Shown here piece by piece: positions 57,250 to 64,000 of a stretch of DNA of 64,000 nucleotides. The notes under the pieces were generated by a model. It ran no database searches. It saw only the letters and a list, made by a program, of their open reading frames with translations, and was not told the origin of the DNA. The translations under genes were made by a program, and so were the position numbers. Position 1 is the first letter of the stretch. Each line of letters opens with the position of its first letter. This DNA comes from an uncultured Dehalococcoidia bacterium (GTDB lineage Bacteria; Chloroflexota; Dehalococcoidia; Lucifugimonadales; JAAXIE01). Location of the stretch: the NCBI GenBank assembly GCA_951813255.1, contig OX638353.1, positions 2,973,501 through 3,037,500 of the forward strand, in the 5' to 3' direction.

Positions 57250-59289
57250 TTAGACCCTTTCGGCCTCCCGTACCTTCTTGGCGTTGTCGATGACCCGTTG
57301 CGCGATGTTCATCGGCACACCCTCGTAGTGGCTGAACTCCTGAGTGTAGGATCCGCGCCCTTGGGTCAGGGACCGCAGGTCCGTGGCGTACCGCAGCACT
57401 TCCGCTTGGGGCACTTCTGCCTCAATCAACGTCATGCCACCGCCTTGGGGGGTCATCCCGCTGATGCGTCCCCGTCGCCCGTTCATGTCGCCCATCACAT
57501 CACCCGTCACTGCGTCGGGCACCAGCACCTTCAGGTCCACCACCGGCTCAAGCAACTGCGGGTTGGCGTCGTGTACGCCTTTCCGTATTGCGTGACCAGC
57601 CGCGATTTCGAAAGAAATCCCCGAAGAGTCGACATCGTGGAAGGAGCCGTCGTACAACACCACCTTCATATCCACCACCGGGTATCCGGCAACGACGCCT
57701 TCCGACAGTGTCTTGACCACGCCTTTTTCCACCGCAGGGAAGTATTCCCTAGGCACGGAGCCCCCAACTACCTCGGTGCCGAACTGGAAACCCTCGGTCC
57801 TGTCCAAGGGCTCCAAGCGTAGCAGCACATGCCCATACTGCCCGTGACCGCCTGTCTGCTTCTTGTGCTTGTATTCGGTCCGCGCGGTCGTGGTGATGGT
57901 CTCCTTGTAAGCCACCTTGGGTAGGCTCAGCATGAGTTCTGCGCCAAACTTGCGCTTCACCCGCTCTACCGCCACCTCCAAGTGGGTGTCGCCCAAGCCT
58001 GCCAGAAGTATCTCGTTGGTGCTCGATTCCCGCACCAGCTTCAAGCTCGGGTCCTCTTCCACAAAGCGGGCCAAGGCGGTGGACATCTTGTCCAGGTCAG
58101 CCTTGGTCTTGGGGCTTACGGCCATGGTGTAGTAGCCCACAGGCATTTCTGCAGGCTCGAAGGAGGTGGGGTTCTCGCGCTGGCAGAGGGTGTCGCCCGT
58201 AAGAGTGGCGCTGAGCTTGCCGATGGCGGCTATGTCACCGGGGCCCACCTCTGGCGCGTTCTCTTGGGTCTTGCCACACGGGAAGTAGACTTGGCCTACC
58301 CGCTCCAACTGCTCGCGCTCTGCGTTCCATACCTCCGAGTTGCTGCGGAAGGTGCCACGGTACACGCGGAAGAAGGAGAGCTTGCCCACAAAGGGGTCGG
58401 CGCTGGTCTTGAACACGAAAGCCGCCAGTGGTTCGTCAGCGTCAGGCTCCACGGGCGAGCCATCCGAGGTGGTGACATCACCTGCCTCTTCAGGCGAAGG
58501 AAGGAAGCTCACGATGGCATCCAGAAGCTCCGAGGATCCTACGTTCGCCAACGCCGACCCAGCCAGCACGGGCACAACCTCACCTGATACCACCGCCTTC
58601 TTCGCAGCGGCCCGCAACTCTGCATCGCTTATCTCAGCGCCCTCGAGGAACTTGTTGATGAGTTCGTCGTCGGTCTCGGCTACGGCTTCCACCAACTGCT
58701 CCCGGGCCGATGCCACCTCGTCGGCGACTTCTGCCGGGATATCGGCGGGCAGGTTGAGCACGTCCACCACGCCCGTGAAGCTCTGCTCGCTCCCGATCGG
58801 TATCTGGAAGGGGATGCACTTGCGCCCGAAGAGCTCCTGTATCTGCGCGAGAGTGCGGCCGAAGTCGGCGTTCTCGCGGTCCATCTTGTTCACGAAGAAA
58901 ATCCGGGGCAGACCCGCGTCTTCACACCGGGTCCAGCCCTTTTCCGCCCCCAACTCCACGCCGGAGGGAGCTGCCACGACGATGACTGCCGCATCCGCCA
59001 CACGCAGGGCCGAGACCACCTCTCCGGCAAAATCGTCGTAACCGGGGGTGTCCAGCAGGTTTATCTTGCAGCCCTCCCAGTTGCAGGGCAAAAGGCTGGT
59101 CTGCACGCTGCTGGTGCGCTTTGCTTCTTCCGGCTCGTAGTCCGAGACGGTGTTGCCGTCGTCCACCCTGCCCATTCGGGTTATCGTCTTGGTCTGGAAC
59201 AAAAGGGCTTCGCCCAAGGATGTCTTGCCTGCACCGCTATGGGACAGGAGGGCAACATTGCGCAGCTTGTTCACGTCGGCAATGGGCAT
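57250..59289 (-). CDS. fusA2: Elongation factor G-like protein, EF-G2 type
   Basis: A 679-residue translation GTPase with the EF-G domain order. G1 is SHSGAGKTSLGEALL, G3 is DTPGYDDFAGE, and G4 is FVNKMDREN. In canonical EF-G G1 reads AHIDAGKTT and the catalytic histidine follows DTPG; here the histidine is tyrosine, the mark of the EF-G2 paralogue rather than the essential EF-G. Its function is poorly defined and GTP hydrolysis is probably weak. The start at 59289 (MPIADVNKLRNV) follows GGGAG. A canonical fusA is expected elsewhere in the genome. Confidence 0.85.
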   Translation of the reverse strand: MPIADVNKLRNVALLSHSGAGKTSLGEALLFQTKTITRMGRVDDGNTVSDYEPEEAKRTSSVQTSLLPCNWEGCKINLLDTPGYDDFAGEVVSALRVADAAVIVVAAPSGVELGAEKGWTRCEDAGLPRIFFVNKMDRENADFGRTLAQIQELFGRKCIPFQIPIGSEQSFTGVVDVLNLPADIPAEVADEVASAREQLVEAVAETDDELINKFLEGAEISDAELRAAAKKAVVSGEVVPVLAGSALANVGSSELLDAIVSFLPSPEEAGDVTTSDGSPVEPDADEPLAAFVFKTSADPFVGKLSFFRVYRGTFRSNSEVWNAEREQLERVGQVYFPCGKTQENAPEVGPGDIAAIGKLSATLTGDTLCQRENPTSFEPAEMPVGYYTMAVSPKTKADLDKMSTALARFVEEDPSLKLVRESSTNEILLAGLGDTHLEVAVERVKRKFGAELMLSLPKVAYKETITTTARTEYKHKKQTGGHGQYGHVLLRLEPLDRTEGFQFGTEVVGGSVPREYFPAVEKGVVKTLSEGVVAGYPVVDMKVVLYDGSFHDVDSSGISFEIAAGHAIRKGVHDANPQLLEPVVDLKVLVPDAVTGDVMGDMNGRRGRISGMTPQGGGMTLIEAEVPQAEVLRYATDLRSLTQGRGSYTQEFSHYEGVPMNIAQRVIDNAKKVREAERV

Positions 59290-59490
59290 TGCGTATCTCC
59301 CTTCCATCTTGGGGGACTATCCCGAGGGCGGCTGCCCGAGGGCGGCTGATAGTAACGACATGCCCTGCGGAAACGTGCGGCCTATTCTAGACAATGGAGC
59401 GTAGCTGGCGCAACAATCGCATCTGAAGATATCTGTTCCGAGACACTCTTGAGTCCCCGCCAGTCCAACCGTCGTACCCTTTCCGACGAC

Positions 59491-60828
59491 ATGACCATCC
59501 TCAGAAGAATACGCACCATCACCAGGGAACTCGCCTTGGTGTTCCTAGCCGTCGTCATCATCGCTTTGGCCAACAGCCCAGGGGTCTACTCTGTGTTGGA
59601 TATTGCCACATCCCCCTACAAGTTCCGGCTGGTCCAATGGGAACTCGACAACCTGCCCGACAAGTGGTGGGGCCTGCTTGCTGGAGCCCTGCCGTGGGCC
59701 TCGCGCGACGACGCAAACCCAAACCAGCTGCTTGTCGAGTTCACTGCCCTAGCCCAGGAACTCCGTCACGCCGAGTTCGAACTGGAACGCCTCGCGGCAA
59801 GGGGAGCGACAGACCCAAGCCTCGGTAGGGACGATGCCCAGAGGCGCGTCGCTACGCTGCAACGCGAGTTGGATGCGCTGAGCCCACGGGCCCAAACTGC
59901 CTTGGAAGCCGAGATCAACATAGCCCTGGAACAGCAGGACTTGGCCTCGCGATGGGGCACCGTATTCCCGCCAGTGGACCTCGTCTTCACGGGGGCCCCC
60001 TTGGTGTTGGTGGTCTCCCCTCGCGACCGCATCGAGCGACAAGACTCCATGCTCCTGGACACGAGGATCAAGGTGTCGGAAATGGAGGGACTGGAAGACG
60101 AACTCCTGCGGAAGCAGGACTCTGCAGCCCTCGTCTTGCGTGCAGGGGGCGTCGCTAGCTACCCCAGCATGGTCAACGCCAGCGGAGGCCTGTACAACGT
60201 CGTCGTCACCGCAGTCCATGAGTGGCTTCACCACTACTGGTTCTTCCGTCCCCTAGGCTGGAACTACTTTTCCAACGCCACCATGACCACCCTCAACGAG
60301 ACTGCCGCCGATTTGGCTGGTAAAGAGTTGGGTGCCATGGTCTACCAGAACATCACCGGCCAGCCCCCGCCTCAAGCCCTTCACCCTGAGCACGATGGGA
60401 CCCATGACCATCCCGATGCCTTCAACTTCTTTGACGAGATGCGCGAGACCCGCCTCGAGGTCGACCGCCTCCTTGAGCAGAAACGTATACCGGAGGCCGA
60501 AGCCTACATGGAAGAACGAAGGCAAGTCTTCGTGGAAAACGGCTACACCCTGCGCAAGCTCAACCAAGCCTACTTTGCCTTCCACGGCGCCTACGGCACC
60601 AGCCCTTCCTCCATCAGTCCCATCCAAGGACAGGTCGAGCTTGTCCGGGCCCACACAACATCGGTCGGCGAATTCGTTCACGTGATGTCCCAGTTCGGCG
60701 ACTACGCCAAGTTCGAAGAATACGTAGCCCAGCTTCCACCCGTTCATGTAGCCCCAACGAGTGAAGTCCCAAGCACTGGGGCATCCGGGACCGATGGACT
60801 GCCCTCGTCTGGGACAACGCTTCCTTGA
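59491..60828 (+). CDS. Predicted membrane-anchored metallopeptidase, new type
   Basis: A 445-residue protein with an N-terminal membrane segment (LALVFLAVVIIALANSPGVYSVL) and a gluzincin-like active site: VHEWLHHYWFF (HExxH, H243, E244 and H247 from this start) and NETAADLAG 23 residues later (E270, the likely third zinc ligand, in an NExxAD block as in thermolysin-like enzymes). A central coiled region (about residues 83-190) and a soluble C-terminal part that lacks recognised motifs complete it. I recognise no named family. The start is uncertain (TTG 59449 is an upstream alternative, neither has a strong ribosome site). It lies next to ybeY. Confidence 0.6.
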   Translation: MTILRRIRTITRELALVFLAVVIIALANSPGVYSVLDIATSPYKFRLVQWELDNLPDKWWGLLAGALPWASRDDANPNQLLVEFTALAQELRHAEFELERLAARGATDPSLGRDDAQRRVATLQRELDALSPRAQTALEAEINIALEQQDLASRWGTVFPPVDLVFTGAPLVLVVSPRDRIERQDSMLLDTRIKVSEMEGLEDELLRKQDSAALVLRAGGVASYPSMVNASGGLYNVVVTAVHEWLHHYWFFRPLGWNYFSNATMTTLNETAADLAGKELGAMVYQNITGQPPPQALHPEHDGTHDHPDAFNFFDEMRETRLEVDRLLEQKRIPEAEAYMEERRQVFVENGYTLRKLNQAYFAFHGAYGTSPSSISPIQGQVELVRAHTTSVGEFVHVMSQFGDYAKFEEYVAQLPPVHVAPTSEVPSTGASGTDGLPSSGTTLP

Positions 60829-60885
60829 AGGCCCCAACACCCCGTGCTAACATCCCCTTGGGTCGCTCCCATTGGCCCACTGGCG

Positions 60886-61440
60886 ATGAAGGCGCACCAA
60901 GTAGACATCACCATCATCTATCCCTCGAGGGCCGCGTTGTCTTCCGCCCCAGCCCTCTCCCGAAAATGGCTGCGCCGTACTGCCCTATCCGGCATCAAAT
61001 CAGCCCTCCCGCTATACAACGGTGCTGAGGACCGGCCAGTCCAGATGGGACTCGTGATAGCCGACGACGAGACGGTCCAACGCCTGAACCGGGAGTACCG
61101 CGGGGCCGACGAGGTGACCGACGTCCTCTCCTTCTCTTGGGACCACGAGGGCCATTGGGAAGGTGACGAGGAACCCCCGCAAGAGTCCGAATCAGACGTG
61201 CCATGGCCAGCCGACACCACAGCCGGGCAGGAATACCATCCCTTGGGAGAGGTGGTAGTATCGTACCCTCAAGCGGAGCGTCAGGCCCGAGCTCGACGGG
61301 CTGAAACCCAACAAGAACTGGCCCTGCTCATAGTCCACGGAATCCTTCACTTGGCTGGTTTCGACCATGTTGAACCCGAAGAAGAGACCCAAATGAAAGC
61401 CAGGGAACAGGAAGCCTTGGCCTGCATCTGGAGCAGCTAG
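60886..61440 (+). CDS. ybeY: Endoribonuclease YbeY
   Basis: A 184-residue YbeY, which processes 16S rRNA 3-prime ends and assists 70S quality control. The zinc motif HGILHLAGFDHVEPEEE is intact. GLVIADDETVQRLNREYRGADEVTDVLSFSW is the typical central part. An acidic insertion (EGHWEGDEEPPQESESDVPWPADTTAG) sits between these, unusual in shorter YbeY proteins. Start at 60886 is favoured; GTG at 60844 would add 14 residues. It lies upstream of dnaX. Confidence 0.9.
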   Translation: MKAHQVDITIIYPSRAALSSAPALSRKWLRRTALSGIKSALPLYNGAEDRPVQMGLVIADDETVQRLNREYRGADEVTDVLSFSWDHEGHWEGDEEPPQESESDVPWPADTTAGQEYHPLGEVVVSYPQAERQARARRAETQQELALLIVHGILHLAGFDHVEPEEETQMKAREQEALACIWSS

Positions 61441-61487
61441 TGTCAGCCTCGGCTCACCAATCAAACGCCGTCTACTGAGAACACACC

Positions 61488-63104
61488 ATGACCTCCCTAG
61501 TCTACTCACGAAAATGGCGCCCACAGCGCTTCAGCGACCTCACCGGTCAGGAGCATGTGGTCACTACGCTGCGTCATGCTGTGGCCCAGCAGCGAGTGGG
61601 TCACGCCTACCTTTTCTGCGGCCCGCGAGGCACTGGCAAGACCACTACGGGGCGCCTCTTGGCCAAGGCCGTCAACTGCCGGCAGCCCGACGACGGCGAC
61701 CCCTGCGATGTCTGCCCCACCTGCGTAGCGGTAACGGCAGGCAACCTGCTGGATGTCATCGAGTTCGACGCTGCCAGCCACCGCCGCATCGACGACATGC
61801 GCAGTATCCTCGACCGTGTCAACTTCTCCCCCGGCGAGGGCGATCGCAAGGTCTACATCGTCGACGAAGTCCACATGCTCACCACCGAGGCTGCCAACGC
61901 CTTCTTGAAGACACTGGAAGAGCCTCCAGCCCACGCTCTGTTCGTGCTGTGCACCACAGAACCCTTCAAGCTGCCACCAACCATAGTATCCCGCTGCCAG
62001 CGCTTCGACTTCCGCCGTATTCCCCTCACGGGCATCGTCTCCCGCCTCGATCACGTCTGCCGGGAGGAAGGCGTCGCTGCCGACCAAGCGGCCCTGCAGG
62101 CCTTGGCCCGCAATGCCGCCGGCAGCCTTCGAGACGCTGAAAACATGCTCGAGCAGGTCGTCGTGTCCTACGGCTCCGTGACATTGGACGGCGTTCTGGA
62201 GCTTCTGGGCATCGGAGATACCGGTCAAAGCATGGAACTGGTCCAGTGCCTGCTGGCAGGCAACTCCGCCTCAGCCCTCGGTGCCCTCAACCGTGCAGTG
62301 TGGGAAGGCGCTGATCTGCGCCAGCTTCACCGCCAGACCCTTGAGCTTCTCCGTGCGGTGATGGTGCACCAATGGGGCGCCGGTGAATCCCTGGACCTGC
62401 CCGCTGACGTAATGACGGAGGTGTCCTCCCTAGCCTCCAAGACCGACTCTGATCGCGTCGCCAAGGCCCTGCGCCTTTTCGCTAACGCCGACCTGCGCCG
62501 CGACGCCCCCTCGCCCCTGCCCCTTGAACTCGCCATGGTGGAGACCTGCTTGGACACTCCGGTGGTCACCGCCGCACCCGTCCCACCGCCTGTGCGCCCC
62601 CAACCACAACGGCGTACACCAGCCCCCCAAGCTGCGAGTCCGCGCCAGCCCGCGCGCTCTGTCAGCGAACCTCCACCTCCCCGCAATGACGCCGTACCCA
62701 GTCCTAGCCCCGCCCCGTCTGCCCCCGCCGCTTCCATGGCCGCACCGCCCATCGATGGCTGGGACGCGTTGGTGAAAGCCCTGAGCCGGGCTAAGGGCCG
62801 TCGATTCAACTTTGGCGCCCTTCTCCGCGCCTGCAAAGAGCAGACCCCCACCGGCGATCAACTCACCTTATCTTTCGCCCACAAGTCCCACTTGGAACGT
62901 CTCCAAGAGGAGTTGGACGACCCTCAAGGGATGCGCACCGTCAGAGCGGCCCTGCAGGAGCATTTGGGCACTGCTTACGAACTCAACCTAGTCCTGACCG
63001 AGGACTCCAACGGGCGCAATGGCCCGTCGCCAGCCACCGAAAGTCCGTTGGTTCGGTACGCCAAGAACCTCGGCGCTAGGATTGTGGAGGATCAGACGCA
63101 ATGA
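61488..63104 (+). CDS. dnaX: DNA polymerase III gamma/tau subunit
   Basis: A 538-residue clamp loader subunit. VGHAYLFCGPRGTGKTTTGRLLAKAVNC is Walker A, CDVCPTC binds zinc, VYIVDEVHML is Walker B and TTEPFKLPPTIVSRCQRFDFRRI is sensor 1 with the SRC motif. A proline-rich linker (VPPPVRPQPQRRTPAPQAAS) precedes the C-terminal region, which corresponds to the tau-like extension. It is followed by ybaB with an ATGA overlap and then recR, a gene order conserved in many bacteria. Confidence 0.94.
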   Translation: MTSLVYSRKWRPQRFSDLTGQEHVVTTLRHAVAQQRVGHAYLFCGPRGTGKTTTGRLLAKAVNCRQPDDGDPCDVCPTCVAVTAGNLLDVIEFDAASHRRIDDMRSILDRVNFSPGEGDRKVYIVDEVHMLTTEAANAFLKTLEEPPAHALFVLCTTEPFKLPPTIVSRCQRFDFRRIPLTGIVSRLDHVCREEGVAADQAALQALARNAAGSLRDAENMLEQVVVSYGSVTLDGVLELLGIGDTGQSMELVQCLLAGNSASALGALNRAVWEGADLRQLHRQTLELLRAVMVHQWGAGESLDLPADVMTEVSSLASKTDSDRVAKALRLFANADLRRDAPSPLPLELAMVETCLDTPVVTAAPVPPPVRPQPQRRTPAPQAASPRQPARSVSEPPPPRNDAVPSPSPAPSAPAASMAAPPIDGWDALVKALSRAKGRRFNFGALLRACKEQTPTGDQLTLSFAHKSHLERLQEELDDPQGMRTVRAALQEHLGTAYELNLVLTEDSNGRNGPSPATESPLVRYAKNLGARIVEDQTQ

Positions 63105-63451
63105 ACCGACGCTTGAGAAGACAAGCCCAACGCTCCCAAGGCGGGGGCGGACTCCCGGCAGCAGCCCAAGGACAACAACAGCAGCAGTTGGCCATGCTCC
63201 AGAAGGTGCAGGACGAGCTCGAAACCCTCACCGTGGAGGGGACGGCTGGTGGTGGCGCGGTCAAAGTCGTCGTCACCGGCAAGCAGACCGTCGAGTCCGT
63301 CGAAATTACCCCCGAAGCTGCCGAGGACGTCGACCTCCTGCAAGACCTCATCGTGGCCGCCGTCAACGATGCCTTGGGCAAAGCCAACGAAATGGCATCC
63401 GAACGCTTCTCATCCCTCACGGGCGGCATCGACATACCGGGCCTTACGTAG
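63101..63451 (+). CDS. ybaB: Nucleoid-associated protein YbaB/EbfC
   Basis: A 116-residue YbaB-family DNA-binding protein. The helix region AMLQKVQDELETLTVEGTAGGGAVKVVVTGKQTVESVEI and LLQDLIVAAVNDALGKANEMASE match the family. A basic N-terminus (NRRLRRQAQRSQGGGG) and a glutamine-rich stretch precede it. It overlaps dnaX by four bases and would be cotranscribed with dnaX. Confidence 0.9.
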   Translation: MNRRLRRQAQRSQGGGGLPAAAQGQQQQQLAMLQKVQDELETLTVEGTAGGGAVKVVVTGKQTVESVEITPEAAEDVDLLQDLIVAAVNDALGKANEMASERFSSLTGGIDIPGLT

Positions 63452-63458
63452 AGCGAGT

Positions 63459-63770
63459 ATGACCGTGGCCGTCAGGAATCGCATGAGACCAGTGCACCCC
63501 GGCGAAATTCTGAACGACGAACTCGCAGAGCTCGGTATGTCTGCTACCGCCCTCGCTCACGCACTGGCCGTGCCCACCAACCGCGTCACGGCCATCCTGA
63601 GGGGCCAGCGAGGCATAACTGCTGACACTGCTCTGCGCCTCTCCCGTTATTTTGGCACCAGCCCTGAACTTTGGCTGAATCTCCAGAAAACTTTTGAGCT
63701 GCGACACGCAGAAATCGAGTCTGGGCAGGAAATTGAGGAACGCGTCAAGCCTAGGATGACACCCGGCTAA
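63459..63770 (+). CDS. HigA-like antitoxin, no toxin partner nearby
   Basis: A 103-residue protein with an XRE-type helix-turn-helix. RPVHPGEILNDELAELGMSATALAHALAVPTNRVTAILRGQRGITADTALRLSRYFGTSPELWLNLQ is the classic HigA/VapI block. It sits inside the dnaX-ybaB-recR run, seven bases after ybaB. There is no upstream higB, so it is an orphan. The same frame is open further upstream, but the ATG at 63459 starts the recognisable fold. Confidence 0.85.
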   Translation: MTVAVRNRMRPVHPGEILNDELAELGMSATALAHALAVPTNRVTAILRGQRGITADTALRLSRYFGTSPELWLNLQKTFELRHAEIESGQEIEERVKPRMTPG

Positions 63771-63773
63771 CCA

Positions 63774-64000
63774 TGGAAAATCTCCCCTCCACAGCGCCTT
63801 CTGTCGCCCGCCTCATCGGCGAGCTGAACAAGTTGCCCGGCGTCGGCCCCAAGAGTGCCCAGCGCCTTGCCTACCACCTCATACGTATGCCCGATGCAGC
63901 CAAGGCCTTGGCCGATGCGGTCATTGGAGTGAAGGAGCGAGTCTTTTTCTGCTCTCAGTGCCAGAACCTCACCGACATCGACCCCTGCACCGTATGCTCC
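63774..64000 (+). CDS. recR: Recombination protein RecR, truncated by the window edge
   Basis: The first 75 residues of RecR, with no stop before the window ends. The helix-hairpin-helix region ARLIGELNKLPGVGPKSAQRLAYHL and the start of the zinc motif FFCSQCQNLTDIDPCTVCS (four cysteines) are clear. RecR works with RecF and RecO to load RecA on gapped DNA. The ATG at 63774 follows the HigA stop (63768-63770) by three bases, so the antitoxin seems to be inserted into the dnaX-ybaB-recR operon. Confidence 0.92.

Overview
Organism. The window reads as a contig from an uncultivated, moderately GC-rich bacterium, most likely Chloroflexota of the Dehalococcoidia/SAR202 type. This is inference from gene content: CaiB/BaiF transferase, MaoC-type hydratases, CitE-like lyase, flavin reductase, Gfo/Idh oxidoreductase and cyclase-family hydrolase genes beside an Apr/Qmo sulfur operon, plus an EF-G2 paralogue and mixed gene orientation. 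No rRNA or tRNA gene was seen to settle it. Replication genes (gyrA, gyrB, dnaA, holB, dnaX, recR) are scattered over the whole window.

Layout. 0.1-10 kb: a ThDP enzyme, a compact restriction-modification-like pair with its own promoter, an alpha/beta hydrolase, a flavin reductase, a CitE-like lyase, folB, gyrA and a glutamine-amidotransferase-like protein that has lost its catalytic residues. 10-18 kb: a GreA factor fused to an integrase-like N-terminal domain, then aprB-aprA-qmoA-qmoB-qmoC, a complete module linking APS/sulfite chemistry to the quinone pool. 18-25 kb: an MFS exporter, a small orphan gene, a hicB-hicA toxin-antitoxin pair whose toxin gene seems to use an ATT start, a DUF123 nuclease, a 580-bp repeat-bearing gap, hisS and three catabolic enzymes. 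25.2-29.0 kb: an accessory cassette of SF1 helicase, DarT-like DNA ADP-ribosyltransferase and ADP-ribosylglycohydrolase, tightly coupled; this is the best candidate for an undescribed system. 29-33 kb: CaiB/BaiF transferase, thioredoxin-fold protein, aminotransferase and two MaoC hydratases. 33.2-34.5 kb: a long non-coding gap with a near-consensus promoter and a regular 11-bp tandem repeat upstream of gyrB.

34.5-64 kb is largely housekeeping: gyrB, a DinB-like protein, pyrE-nadD-obg-dnaA (minus strand), fmt, a phosphoesterase, polX and a coupled unknown gene, secA, prs, an HNH endonuclease, lysA-holB, an OsmC-family selenoprotein gene, then fusA2, a MoxR/ChlI-like ATPase, htpX and an SDR protein with an altered active site (minus strand), and finally a predicted membrane metallopeptidase, ybeY, dnaX, ybaB, an orphan HigA-like antitoxin and the start of recR.

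How it fits together. Apr/Qmo would connect sulfur oxidation or reduction to quinones, while the CoA-ester enzymes point to a heterotroph using organic acids. Defence or addiction functions are the RM-like pair, HicBA, the DarT cassette and the orphan HigA. The OsmC gene carries an in-frame TGA where relatives have the redox cysteine, with a bacterial SECIS-like hairpin at the right distance, so the organism probably makes selenocysteine.
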